DNA from: Dichetophora obliterata
Lineage: Eukaryota > Arthropoda > Insecta > Diptera > Sciomyzidae
DNA: 64,000 bases
Assembly: GCA_963920525.1 (NCBI GenBank)
Contig: OY986436.1
Coordinates: forward strand, 25,096,818-25,160,817
Reading direction: 5' to 3'
Part shown: piece by piece, positions 11,127 through 21,769 of the stretch
How the letters are laid out: every line of letters begins with the position of its first letter
Position numbering within the stretch: the stretch's first letter is position 1
Translations under genes and position numbers: made by a program
The notes under the pieces: model-generated
What the model was told of the DNA's origin: nothing
Database searches by the model: none
What the model saw: only the letters and a program-made list of their open reading frames with translations

Positions 11127-12275
11127 CCCCAGTGTGCCAAACGGATTTGTTACGAATCCGTAACGAACTCACTTCTTCGTACATTTTGTCCGAAACGGAT
11201 TGCGTTTCGCATCCGGAACGTATCCTTTTTCGTATGAAATTCCTCTCTCCGTTACGGACTTCAGTTACGAATCCGTTTCGGACTTCAGTTACGAATCCGT
11301 TTCGGACTTCAGATACGAATCCATTTCGGACTTCAGATACGAAACAGACGTTTCAGACTCTTTTTTTTAAATAATGCGAACTCGCAACGGACTCGTTTGA
11401 CGCATTTAGCTACAGATGTTAAAAATATAGGTTCTCTAAACAAGTTTGACGCATTCAAATTCGAAAACTTTTTGCAGGAAATTAAACGTAAATTAAAACA
11501 AAAAAATCATTTTGTAATCAAATTTATAAGAGAGTAGTGGAGGCTAGTTTAAATGGTAAAAAAATTAATTCAAAATATCAAACAAACAAGTACAATGTTG
11601 GTGAGTTTCAGGATGGCTCATACTTGTTTCTTCAAACAGCTAAACATTATTTTTCATTGAAGCATCCCAATAACTTTTACTGCTATAATGACAAAGCGTA
11701 CAAAATTCACGCAATTAAAAAAGTTTCCGAAAAATATCTTGTGTCGGCTATCACATTGTCACATTTAACTTGATCACTAATGATAATTATTTAAAAATTC
11801 TGCCAAGTACTTTTCTTCGATTTGAAGGAGAGCTTGAGGAGCACGAGCCTAATGAAATAAAAAAGTTGTTTAAAATAAAAATAAGTACACAATTGTATTT
11901 CGTATCCCTAATCCACTGAAAATAAAATAAGAAATTGTAAAACAAATTTAAGACTGTCTTTTATGTTAACGTTGTGGTAATTTTTTTGACGGATTCGTAA
12001 CGGGCTCGTAACGGGTCCGTCAAAATATGAGAGCGATTCCTCTCAAAAATAAGAATTGCTTTTTCCATTTTTTCGGAGCCGCCTCGAACTCAGAACGGAC
12101 TTCAGAAACGAATCCGTAACGGACTTCAGATACGAATCCGTTTCAGACTCTTTTGGCGGATTCGTAACAGGTTCGTAACGGGTCCGTCGAAACATAAGAA
12201 AGCGTAGTGCGTACTGACGGACTCGTAACGGGTTCGTAAGGGATCCGCATCCGTTTTTGTGCACATTGGGACTGG
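11127..12275. mobile_element. Putative non-autonomous element built of CCGTTACGAATCCG motifs
   Basis: The ends are related inverted sequences: 'cccagtgtgccaaacggat' on the left and '...atccgtttttgtgcacattggg' on the right. Both flanks inside are packed with the motif 'acgaatccgtWacg'. The left block includes a 24-bp-period direct array 'ggacttcagttacgaatccgtttc' (about 11,245-11,345); the right block (11,990-12,250) carries the same motif in both orientations. The middle (11,537-11,773) has a 78-codon frame with no known homology. No TSD was confirmed. Confidence 0.5.
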
Positions 12276-12834
12276 AAAATGTGCAGAATTAAATAAACAA
12301 ACAAACAAACAAACGAACACACCAACATAACCACCAGCAAACGTAAATAAATCGTTTGCTTACTTGCTATACTTAAAACGGGCGTATTAAGCCTTAAAGC
12401 CGGCCGGCGAACCGGCTGGTCCAGCAGCAAGCCACTTCTTAACAACATCACTTCTGCTCATCTTAAGCAGCAGCAGCAGCAACCATAACCACAACAACAA
12501 CAACAACAACACGATCGGTACAATAAAGCATTAACACACGCAGTTTTCGTTTTGACCAAGATATCTGCATTTAATGTTTATTCTTCGCGGTATTTGTTGT
12601 TGTTTTTGTTGCTGTTCTGTTTTATATTCAAAGTTTTGTTTTGATTTTTCATAATCTTTCGTGCCTTGCTTTCTTTCTTTCTTTTGTTTTTTTTATGTTT
12701 TGCTTTTACTTTGCATTACAAAATCTTATCTGATTAACATTTCCTTTTATTTCTTTAAATTTTATTTCTGTTGCTTTTTTTTGTGATACTTTTGAATGCA
12801 TTATTTTTAGTTTATTTTTGCTTCTTGAAAGTTG

Positions 12835-12872
12835 TATAAATAGCTGTCGCCTGGCAGAAGTTAGAATCAGTT
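12835..12872 (+). promoter_or_regulatory. Core promoter-like TATA box plus Inr
   Basis: TATAAATAG (12,835-12,843) is followed 34 bp later by an initiator-like TCAGTT (12,867-12,872), the canonical insect spacing of TATA to +1. The following 100 bp contains GTTGCTGTT-type repeats and no ATG-led open frame of note. This could be an LTR promoter of an eroded retroelement or a host noncoding transcript start. The transcribed unit is not recognisable. Confidence 0.4.
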
Positions 12873-13452
12873 TTATTCTTTCGGGAGTGTGTTGCTGTTC
12901 GTGTTGCTGTTACCTGTTGCTGTCATCTACCAACAACGTGGACAATGTTTTCAATTTTAATAAAATTGTTCGTAGTGAAAAGTGTTAAAATGTGTTGGTG
13001 ACAAAGAAAATTAAAAAAGAAGGAACTTATTGCATAGTGACATATATAGAAAAATAGAAGTTTTTAAAGACAAATAACTGTTAAAATAATATAGCAAAGA
13101 ACAAACAATTGTGAGCAGCATAGTAATGGATGGTGGCAAAAAAAAGAAGTGATAAGTGTTTAAAAGTGAGTGATATATGGAAATATATACATAAGTTGAA
13201 TGCACGCATTCAAATCAGAGCAAAACTCAATAGACTCCAAAACTATTTGTGAAAAGAATGTTAAAATTTTTTTTAAAATATTCAATATATTTTAAAAATT
13301 TTAATGTGAAAACGTTTGTTTAATAAACCAACAATTAACGATTATAAAACACGCAGGAAAAAAAATTAAATCATTTTATTACAGGACATTTTAAATAAAT
13401 CAAGTTCGTTTCTTAAGTCTTTCGTTTTACTCTTTAACAACGTATGTAATTA

Positions 13453-13597
13453 GGTCTGCTTCTGTACCATCTTCAAGTAAAGTTCGAGTAATTGTAATAG
13501 AATAGAAGTGACATTTTGCTTGTTTTTCTTCTCTCTCGAGCTTTAAAAATGTGTAAAGGAACGCTTCAAGTACTTGAATCAAGTACGGAAACAGACC
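13453..13597. mobile_element. 145-bp MITE with TA target duplication
   Basis: The inverted ends are GGTCTGCTTCTGTAC on the left and GTACGGAAACAGACC on the right, with one mismatch in 15 bp. Each end is flanked by TA (13,451-13,452 and 13,598-13,599). A TA TSD and short size fit a Tc1/mariner-type MITE. The interior is noncoding. Confidence 0.65.
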
Positions 13598-13599
13598 TA

Positions 13600-14205
13600 T
13601 TGATATACTCCACCTACAGAGGTGTGAGAGCAGGCATTAAAATATTAGAATTTTTTTTTATCATATGAGAAAGACTTATCAAAATTTTGGATAAAATTTT
13701 CTTTATCTAAATGCAAATAAATAAAATAAATAGGGGCATACCTGTAGTTAGTTAAAAGATATAGAAAGCTTTAAGGATATGAAACGAAAAAATTTTTTAA
13801 AAATAGTATCCATAGCTTATGCTAGTCACCATGAAAAAACTCAATTTTATCTCATAAAGTTTATTTTGGAAAAATGGAAATATGCTGTTGCTACTTAAGT
13901 AAAATTTTGACTTAATATTGAAAAAAGAGAACAATTAAGAATTTTTCAAATTTCAACTATTTTTGCGTGCAGTTTGAAAAAAAAACAATATCCAAAAATT
14001 GTTTAGTTTTCAATAATTTTGCTATATGTTATAAAAGTGAAAATAAGCTTAGCAAGAGGCCCAGTAGGTGTCGCATGGTATAATAAGAGTGGGCAAAATA
14101 AGCTAAAGACAAAAATTTGTAACTTTGAAAAACTAAATATAGGCAATTCCAAACTGGCGTTACGTACGATTTGTACAAAGAAATATAAAAAGAAGTACAA
14201 AGAAG
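13600..14205. other. No gene seen
   Basis: AT-rich noncoding sequence; overlapping short open frames on both strands have no family resemblance. Confidence 0.5.
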
Positions 14206-14211
14206 TTAAAA

Positions 14212-15247
14212 TACCCCCACGGCCGAATTAGAGTTTATATTTGATTTTTTCCAAATTTCCTTCTTAAATTCATATTAATTGTAAAAGCTTATGTGGAAAA
14301 TTTGAAGTCATTAGATTAATTTTTGCGGAATTGAAAGAGATTCACCATTTTGGTAAACTCGCTTTGTATGGGAGGTAGACGCGATTTTTATGCGACTTTT
14401 AAAAATTTCATACGTGCAAAATTTGAAGTCACTAGGTTAATTTTTGTGAGATTTTAAGAGACTTTACCGTTTTGGTAACCTCACTTTGTATGGGAGGTAG
14501 CCGTGGTTTTCATCCAATTTTTTAAAATTTCATACCTAAATATTATATTGCTTGTTTAAGCATATGTGCAAAATTTAAAGTCATTAGATTAATTTTTGTG
14601 GAATCGAAAGAGATTTTACCATTTTGGGTAAGTAACTTTGCATGGAAGGTAGGCGTGGTTTTCATACGATTTTTACAAATTAAATACTCAAAATAAATAT
14701 TCAATATTTAAGACACTGTGCAAAATTTGAAGTCATTAAATTGATTTTTGTGGAATTTAAAGAGATTTTTCCCGTTTTGGGTTAGTCACTTTGTGTGGGA
14801 GGTAGGTGTGGTTTTCATCTGATTTTTACAAATTTAATACTCAAAATAAATATTAAATATTTAAGAAACTGTGCGAAATTTGAAGACATTTAATTGATTT
14901 TTGTGGAATTTAAAGAGATCTTACCGTTTTGGTTAAGTCACTTTGTATGGGAGGTAGGCGTGGTTTTCATCCGATTTTCGATTCAGATTCTCAGATATCG
15001 CTCAGATTCGAACTTGACCTCCATTTTTGTATAAAAAGCTTATATTTTGAATTTCGTTACGATAGCTCAAAAATTACGGCTGCTATCGTGGACACAGACG
15101 GACAGACGGACATGGCTAAATCGACTCAGGAGGTGATGCTGATCAGAAATATATATACTTTCCTATACTTGCCACGCCTCCTTATCGGCGTTACAAACGG
15201 AGTGACAAAATTAATATACCCCCATTACGTTTTTAAACGTGGGGGTA
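14212..15247. repeat. Interspersed repeat with a 152-bp-period array and TACCCCCACG/CGTGGGGGTA ends
   Basis: The block starts TACCCCCACG and ends CGTGGGGGTA, its exact complement. Inside, a unit containing 'aagtcattagattaatttttgtgg' and 'tttgtatgggaggtaggcgtgg' repeats five times (near 14,308, 14,424, 14,576, 14,728 and 14,880); the last intervals are 152 bp. It then runs into 'ggacagacggacatggctaa' and 'atcgactcaggaggtgatgc', a motif that resembles a repeat I know from Drosophila intergenic DNA. The right end also forms a local hairpin (about 15,216-15,248). No protein is encoded. Confidence 0.65.
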
Positions 15248-16024
15248 TAAAAATACAATGAAAATGTTTTTTTTTTTAAAAATTTTTTATATATCCGTAG
15301 TTATTAAATAGCACTGTATTAAGTAAAAAAAAAATACAAAATTCAATCCTATGAACGTAAAGATATAAGCAAAAATATGTGCTGGTGTTACGTTACAAAA
15401 AACGGAAGTGATTTTTGACTTGGATTACAAAATTTGCAAAACTCTCTGAATTGGGCAAGACTTTTTGTATGCAACTTTTTTTAGAAGGGTTTGAAATAAC
15501 AAACGTTTATTTTTCAATGGCTCCAATTTAAAAATCTTCTCTGGTTTTTTTACTAGGCTTTTTTATATGACATTACCGTACTGGCGTTGCGTTACTCAAA
15601 TTCATTGCAGTTCAATTGGCTAATTAAGTAATTAGGCAGTATTTAATTATTGTCCTTTAAATAGTTAGCTATTTAGTTATAGTCCTTTATAAAATTTAAT
15701 ATATTGTCCTTTCCTTGCCTCCACCAGTTCTTCATTATCTTTAGCCCATGCCTTCCATTTTTACTGAAACAAAAAATTTACGAAACATTTATTAAACATT
15801 TACGAAAAAGAAAAACTGCATTTGCGAAAGAATGCAGACGATTTGATCATATTGATCTTCATTTATGTATTGATATGTAATTGCTTAAAATATTAAAATT
15901 AAAATGTTTTTCTTAAAAAATATCATAAAATAACACGTTTTAATAAGTCTTAATTTTTTGGTCACGGTAGAATTTTCTGTGGATATGCCCATATACAAAA
16001 TAGGCTGGAGCGAATTTTAAAAGT
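15248..16024. other. No gene seen
   Basis: AT-rich sequence upstream of the 16,033 transposon. No coding region or inverted ends were recognised. Confidence 0.5.
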
Positions 16025-16032
16025 ATGCATAT
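16025..16032. repeat. Left TSD (ATGCATAT)
   Basis: Eight bases identical to 19,213-19,220, directly abutting the TIR of the 3.2-kb element. Confidence 0.85.
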
Positions 16033-16460
16033 TAGGGCGGGTCAAATTTTTTTGGTGGTCTGGCTCAGCGAAATTCGTAAAATACATGTAATTTCAAGAC
16101 TTTTTCTCCACTACAGCATATACAAATTCTGAAAAAAAGCTGTGCGGACTTTCGTAAATAGATTTTTTTCTCAATTATAAAATATGAATGTATGAAATTT
16201 GAAAGAAGTGTATAAAATGTGTATAAAAAAGATTATTTGTGCTGTCATTTCTAAGGTAAATTTGGGCGCTGAATCTGAATCTGGCATTAAAAATACATTA
16301 AATCCAACTATCAATAGAAAAAATCGTGATTTTTTATCAAAATATCGTGATTTTTGGTCAAAAAATAAAAAAAATGTTGGAAAATTTGGCGCTGAATTCA
16401 AATCTCCCATTTAAATTACTCCAATTCTCGTTTACTATTTAGTACTATTTAGTACCAATT

Positions 16461-18939
16461 CTAGTACTCCAAGTCTCGTTTGCTCTCAGTTTTGGGCCTT
16501 TTTTCTCTCGATTCCATCGATGTCGCAATAAAACCACTTTTGTGTTTTTCAGTAACGTGTTTGGATGCTCTAGTCATCTCTTGGACATTTCGTTCGGTGC
16601 TTTGAATGTGGCATGGTATTTCGACGTTAATCATAACCTCATCAGAATCATAATAATCTTCAGTCAAATGTTGCAATGGAATGTCTCTTGTGTATGGCGG
16701 CTCGTGTAGAATATCATCATCATTCAAATCTATCATGTTGGAAAAGTGGGTGCAGTCAAAATTGATTTTCGGTTTTTTGTATTCTCTCAATGTTGTCCGA
16801 TCGAGATCACTTCGGATATGTTTTATTTTGTCGATTGCCATTTGACGTATAGGTTTCACATTGTGACAAACAATTGCTAGCAAAACATTTTCAGAGCTAG
16901 CAAAGTAGCAATTGGCTGACATTACACTATTAACAACGGAAAGTAAATTCGGTGGCAGATAATTCGTCCATTGTATAAATTTGAAGAACAAAACACTTCC
17001 GTATGCCATTGAATTGTAATATTTAACGTTGAAGTACATTGGAATGTACACTTTCATCACGTATGTGGCCAAAATTCGCAAGTTTTTTGACGGTTTGTCC
17101 GTAGTTATGTACGTACGTAAAATTCGAGCAGCTTTTGTTAACCACCTAGCATGATGTATTGGTCCCAACTTGATGTTTGCTAGATCAATTGATACTGAGC
17201 GAGTTGAAATCGCGTTTGCTAATTTGAGAAGATTTCTTGCATCTGTTGAGAAAGAACGTTCATCAAAATCTGGTGATGATGGTGGCATATTTTGGAGTGA
17301 AATTATCTCAAAATTATTGACAACCTGAAAAGCAGAATTTTTTTTTAATTCGTTAAATTATATAATTTATTTACTCAAAATAATCGTATTTTACTTGTAT
17401 CGTATCGCAAATGCCTAAAACCGCTGCTAATCGTCCTGTTGACGTAGTTGGCCCTTTCGTGAAACTTTTTTCTAGTGTATTGTATAAATGACGAAACAGT
17501 AACTCATTGAAATGCAGCAAACATACACTCCAATGTAATGGCCTTTGTAAATGTTGTTCGAAAAGTCTTATTATACCACTTCTAATTCCAGTGTTAACAG
17601 GTTCACCGTCAGAACAGATAGCTACCAAATTATCTAATGACAAGCCGTTTTTATCAAAAAATTCAATAAGTTTATGCGTTTTTGCTTCTGCGGTTTCTTC
17701 TTCCACAATAATATGGCCCAAAAATCTGGAATCTGGCTCTCTTACAACAACTATATGCGGTTCTTTAATTTTGCGTGTATGAATTTTATTGTTGATAAAT
17801 TCGGTAACTAATGTTTCGTCTGTTCTGCCATCGAAAGCAAATGCCAATAACGTGGAAGTGTCTAATCGTTTTTTCAAGACCTCATTCCTACAACGATTGC
17901 GTTCTCTTTGAACTTTATTTTTATCGATAATTAACGTTTGATCATTTTTATCTTTTACGCTTAAATCTTTCAAAAGTGCAGATGCGAGTGCAGCCGCAGC
18001 TCTATTTGATATACCGTATCTATCGCATTCCATAGCAAAGTTTGATAAGGTTACGTTTTGCATATACGGCCCTCGAACAGCACCTGGAGCTGCCACTCCT
18101 TCTTCAAATTCAAAATCCATACTACTTGCACCCATTGATAATTCAGGTTGCCAAACCACCTCTGATCTAGTCACTTCTGTAGTTGTTACTGTTGTTAAAC
18201 TTGGTTGTGGTAGCGTTTGAAGAAATTCAGTAATAGTGACATTTCTATCTGTCATCTGGTCCACAAAAAATGTTTTCATGAATAGTGGTAGTGGTGTATT
18301 TTGACATCTGCAATCCGTTGTTAATAAATTGCAATTACATGTTGAAACCCAAAACAAATTTCCTAGCAAACCACGAAAATCAACAAGAACATCGGGTGAT
18401 TTGGATTTGTTTTTTGATGCTTCTCTATATTGAGCCATGAATCGGTCTAATTTGTTGCAAATGGATTTTCTCTGAATAATTGGCGTTGGAAGATTATTCC
18501 AAATTTCAACAATTTTATCCGCCACATGACGAGTAATTGATTGGAATGAAATGTGTGGGTTGTTTCCTAGCAAACCACGAAAATCAACAAGAACATCGGG
18601 TGATTTGGATTTGTTTTTTGATGCTTCTCTATATTGAGCCATGAATCGGTCTAATTTGTTGCAAATGGATTTTCTCTGAATAATTGGCGTTGGAAGATTA
18701 TTCCAAATTTCAACAATTTTATCCGCCACATGACGAGTAATTGATTGGAATGAAATGTGTGGGTTGTCTTCGAAATAGTGCTCTTGCATGAAAAAATAAT
18801 GTAACAAAATATCGCCATACGTCGGTAGACGTTCAACGTTCAATTCTTTCGCTTCACCAAATAAAGTTTTATCATGCTGCAATATTGAAGTTATTTTACG
18901 GTCCAGCTCGGGTTGTGATGATGACGGTGAGGTTTCCAT
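16461..18939 (-). CDS. Transposase-like protein, two exons (802 codons)
   Basis: Exon 1 is 18,939-17,395 (515 codons) and exon 2 is 17,324-16,461. The 70-bp intron 17,394-17,325 has a GTAAAA donor and a CTTTTCAG acceptor, and splicing keeps the frame (…CDTIQ|VVNNF…). The start is the first ATG after the right TIR. Residues about 375-460 show an RNase H-fold pattern: AFDGRTDETL, then CSDGEPVNTG, then VCLLHFNELL (a C-x2-H like the CxxH of hAT transposases). A Cys cluster (FWVSTCNCNLLTTDCRCQ, about 190-207) may bind zinc. Exon 2 has the conserved-looking HHARWLTKAARILRTYI. Oddity: a 68-residue block is duplicated in tandem near residues 58-193. I recognise related uncharacterised arthropod proteins but no named family; transposase function is inferred from its position between TIRs. 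Confidence 0.75.
17325..17394 (-). other. 70-bp spliceosomal intron of the transposase-like gene
   Basis: On the minus strand the intron begins GTAAAATACG and ends TTCTGCTTTTCAG. Without its removal the reading frame would stop seven codons after the donor. Its size is typical of insect short introns. Confidence 0.8.
18359..18766. repeat. Perfect 204-bp in-frame tandem duplication inside the transposase-like gene
   Basis: 18,359-18,562 and 18,563-18,766 look identical by eye over essentially their whole length. The period, 204 bp, is a multiple of three, so the open frame survives and 68 residues (from about NPHISFQSITRHV to VDFRGLLGN) occur twice. A recent slippage or recombination event, or an assembly artefact, would explain it. 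The ancestral protein was probably about 734 residues. Confidence 0.9.
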
Positions 18940-19212
18940 GATATAGCTTGTATTCTGAAATGTAATATTAAAAATAAAATATTAAAAATAAAAAAATTTC
19001 ATATTAAAAATTTCATACATACAAAATATTAAAAATTTCATACATTCATATTTTATAATTGAGAAAAAAATCTATTTACGAAAGTCCGCACAGCTTTTTT
19101 TCAGAATTTGTATATGCTGTAGTGGAGAAAAAGTCTTGAAATTACATGTATTTTACGAATTTCGCTGAGCCAGACCTCCAAAAAATTCGTCCATACAAAT
19201 TGACCCGCCCTA

Positions 19213-19220
19213 ATGCATAT
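19213..19220. repeat. Right TSD (ATGCATAT)
   Basis: Eight bases identical to 16,025-16,032, directly abutting the right TIR. Confidence 0.85.
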
Positions 19221-19940
19221 GCAAATAAGAAACTATTCGATTTTTTATATATTATTTAACAAAATGAAGAAAAGTATAAGATAAAAGAAAATACAAATAA
19301 AGAATTATTAGTGTTTTTCTTTTCTAGCAATTACTTGAGTAATTTATACAGATATTTTTTTATTTATTTTTATGTTTTTTTTTAATTCAACTGTTCGCCA
19401 TGCACTTCATAAAAGAAAGCTTAAAGTAAAAATTTACAATATTAGATATTAAGAGTTGAATCTGTACGATATGTAAGCCAGAAGAGCTAGTGGACCAAAA
19501 TGAGACAAAAATACGTATCTTATTACAAAAAACAATAATATTTTAGGAGATTATCAGTAACAATTACATTTTTAAAAGAAGATAAAAGATTTAAAGCATT
19601 AAAAAATAAAGAAAAAAAAAAGTTTTTAGGCTAAAATGCCAATAGTTAGATACAAAAAGTAACATAACAATTTCACTCAGAGTTTATTGCATAACTTCCA
19701 GAATATTGCCTAAATCTTCATAATTAAAATTAAATAGCCAGGACTTTACGCTATTGAGAAATAAGGCCTTGTTGCGCATAAGCCGTAAATCATCCGGTAA
19801 TCGATTAAAAATTCTAGTTAAAACTGAAGAGTAACAGTTTAAATAAATTCGCAAATTATGTGGTGGAACTTCAACAAGTGAGTTTTTTCAATTTTGTCTG
19901 AAAATCAGCGTCTTTTTCCAAAATATGTATATTTACTCAA
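19221..19940. other. No gene seen
   Basis: AT-rich DNA between the long-TIR transposon and a short tandem array; no family recognised. Confidence 0.5.
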
Positions 19941-19948
19941 CTATGCAC

Positions 19949-20165
19949 GCTCAGAGAGTCTTAAAATATGTATATCTCTCTACTTTTCACGCTATTTTAG
20001 CGTGTTTTTGCTCAGAGAGCCCTAAAATATATATATCCTTTACTTTTCACGCTATTCCAGCGTGTTTTCGCTCAGAGAATTCTAAATTATGTATATTTTT
20101 TATCAGAGAGATATTTTATCACAGAGAGATATCAGAGAGATATTTATCAGAGAGATATATATATG
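19949..20165. repeat. 60-bp tandem repeat and CAGAGAGATAT short repeats
   Basis: 'ctcagagagt', 'ctaaaatat' and 'tacttttcacgctattttagcgtgtttt' recur with a 60-bp period at about 19,951, 20,011 and 20,071. Each unit holds a small hairpin, CACGCTATTTTAGCGTG. The array then degrades into '(tatcagagagata)n'. No coding role is seen. Confidence 0.7.
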
Positions 20166-20225
20166 TATATTTTTTATCGCTCAGATATTTTATGCTTGCC
20201 CTTAAATAAACACCTCTACTTTAAC

Positions 20226-20384
20226 GAAATATAATTTCAAAGAGTTTATTCGAACAAGTGTCCAATTATATACAACTTAAACAGTAGATTGGTCACAGCT
20301 TAATTATTCAAGCCTACTGAAGTAGGAAAGAGCAGCGCCTTCTGCTGAGTTATTGACTCTATACAGAGTTGTTGTTGTTGCCAT
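20226..20384 (-). repeat. Dispersed repeat, inverted copy of 8,705-8,880
   Basis: Read on the minus strand it contains CAACAACAACTCTGTATAG followed by blocks in the same order as 8,705-8,880. The two copies are old (about 70% alike by eye). Confidence 0.5.
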
Positions 20385-20639
20385 GTTCAAATCTTACTTG
20401 AGAGACTTCACGCATTTCTAGCTTTTTTTATAAGCGCAGACAAGATTGGAAGAAATAATTTTAGAAGAGAGTTTTCACAAGAGAGCGAAAGAAATAATTG
20501 TAGGTGAGAGGATTCACGCATTTTTAACGATAAATATTTCTAATTTTGCTCTATGGGATTTAACGACAATAATTGTAGGCAATCAGTTGCCAGCAATTAT
20601 TGTAGTTAATTCTCGTAAATTTTTGTTAGAGTGTATAAC

Positions 20640-21350
20640 GCATAGAGAGTCTGTTAGGCAAATGACCAGAGTTATTATAAAATAGTTTAATAACTTTGTT
20701 GTAATACAAATGCTTTAGCGGCAATATTGACAACCCCTTAAAAAGACAAAAAATTTCTATCGTAGCGCGATTTATTACATAATAACCGAATAGCACACTT
20801 TTGCAAGTTAAGAAAAGGGTTAATTTTGTTTTTATGTGTGTCCCAGCCCAACAGGTCAAATCGTACTCCAATTTAGAATTTAAAAGAAAATAATACACAC
20901 ATTTCAAGAGATCTGGGGAGCAAAAATTCTTAAGTTCATAAAGCTGCCGAATAATGTTCCTAAAATACTTTCTTAGCTCACTGCAATGCAGAGACCAATC
21001 TAACTAATAATTAAGCCAAATTCCAAGATATTTATAAGAATCCACAACCTCGATCACAAAACATTGAGAAGAGCATTGGACATTCTTAAGAAATGTTATG
21101 TCACTATTATCTGTACTACATGAGGAACATACCTTAGGAAATTTACCACAATAAGGACCAAGATGGTGTATTTGAGCAAAAGGTACTTTATACCTAGAGA
21201 TATAAGAAAATATGATTTTAGTTTTATCACTAATAACAAGTCTATGCGCTTTGAACCATCTACTCAGTAGATCCAGATCATGATTCAAATCAGGGTATAG
21301 ATCGATAAGAGATTTGCAAGTAAAAGAGCACGCCATATCATCAGCAAATG
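20640..21350 (-). pseudogene. LINE reverse transcriptase, C-terminal half (broken)
   Basis: It opens with the RT catalytic block AFADDM (the palm 'YADD' position, here FADD). Next come a thumb-like segment (LSRWFKAHRLVIS, then YKYLGIWLNY) and the C-terminal part (LKCVYYFLLNSKLEYDLTCWAG). One stop separates the two longest frames, 21,336-21,004 and 20,907-20,626. It continues the RT half at 27,373-28,275. Confidence 0.7.
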
Positions 21351-21354
21351 CAGT

Positions 21355-21744
21355 TGTGGTGACTCAATAACTTTAAGTTGCATCACCACATTAGTTGAAT
21401 TCCTAACTTCCATTTTACTTATCTTCTGTTACATTGATTTTCAACTTACATTTTACTTACCTTCTCGTTGATTCTTAACTTACATTGTAGTTACCTATTG
21501 TTGATTATTAATTTACATCTTACTTACCTCAACTTAACATTTATATTATTCTTATGTTAATTTATTTACACTTTGTTATAAACATTTGTATAAATATTAG
21601 CATATAAATAAATATTCATATTTGTATCAATCAGAAATTTTCATTTGAAAATTTCAGTTGAATAAAATATTTTCAAATAAACAGTTATAAAAAATATATA
21701 TAAAAATAAAAGTTATAAATTAAAATTTAAAAGTTTGTTGTGCA
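21355..21744 (+). repeat. 5' LTR of the gypsy element
   Basis: It begins TGTGGTGACTCAATAAC and ends about ...GTTTGTTGTGCA (a TG...CA pattern), about 390 bp. The 3' LTR matches over most of its length but has at least two indels (missing about 30 bp near 'catcttacttacctcaac'; an extra 'acttgttattataaa' segment), so insertion is not very recent or the LTRs come from different copies. Confidence 0.8.
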
Positions 21745-21752
21745 CCAAATAC

Positions 21753-21769
21753 TGGCGATCCTGCCAGGA
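21753..21769 (+). promoter_or_regulatory. Primer binding site
   Basis: TGGCGATCCTGCCAGG lies just downstream of the 5' LTR. It starts with the TGG that pairs with a tRNA CCA end. It resembles the TGGCGACC-type sites used with tRNA-Arg by some insect gypsy elements; the identity of the primer tRNA is an inference. Confidence 0.55.

Larger units (their letters stand above)
16033..19212 (-). mobile_element. Complete long-TIR DNA transposon (hAT-like by TSD length and end sequence)
   Basis: The element runs from TAGGGCGGGTCAA to its reverse complement and is flanked by a perfect 8-bp TSD ATGCATAT (16,025-16,032 and 19,213-19,220). The TIRs are about 168 bp (16,033-16,200) and 180 bp (19,033-19,212), nearly identical except for a 12-bp gap near the left tip. 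A single two-exon gene on the minus strand fills the interior. An 8-bp TSD and YAGGG start are typical of hAT, but the TIRs are far longer than usual in that superfamily and the protein is not an obvious classical hAT transposase. The perfect TSD and open gene suggest fairly recent movement. Confidence 0.85.

Noticed and set aside
11117..11374. 85-codon open frame with repeated PFRTS(V/D)TN
   Set aside because: It is a translation of the 24-bp tandem array; the repeat is a DNA-level feature.
14280..14975. Regular 152-bp repeats considered as a CRISPR-like array
   Set aside because: The units are contiguous diverged tandem repeats without unique spacers, in a eukaryotic context with no cas genes.
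16171..16414. Open frames on both strands at the 3' end of the 16,033 element
   Set aside because: They overlap each other in subterminal DNA with direct repeats and lie beyond the stop of the main gene.
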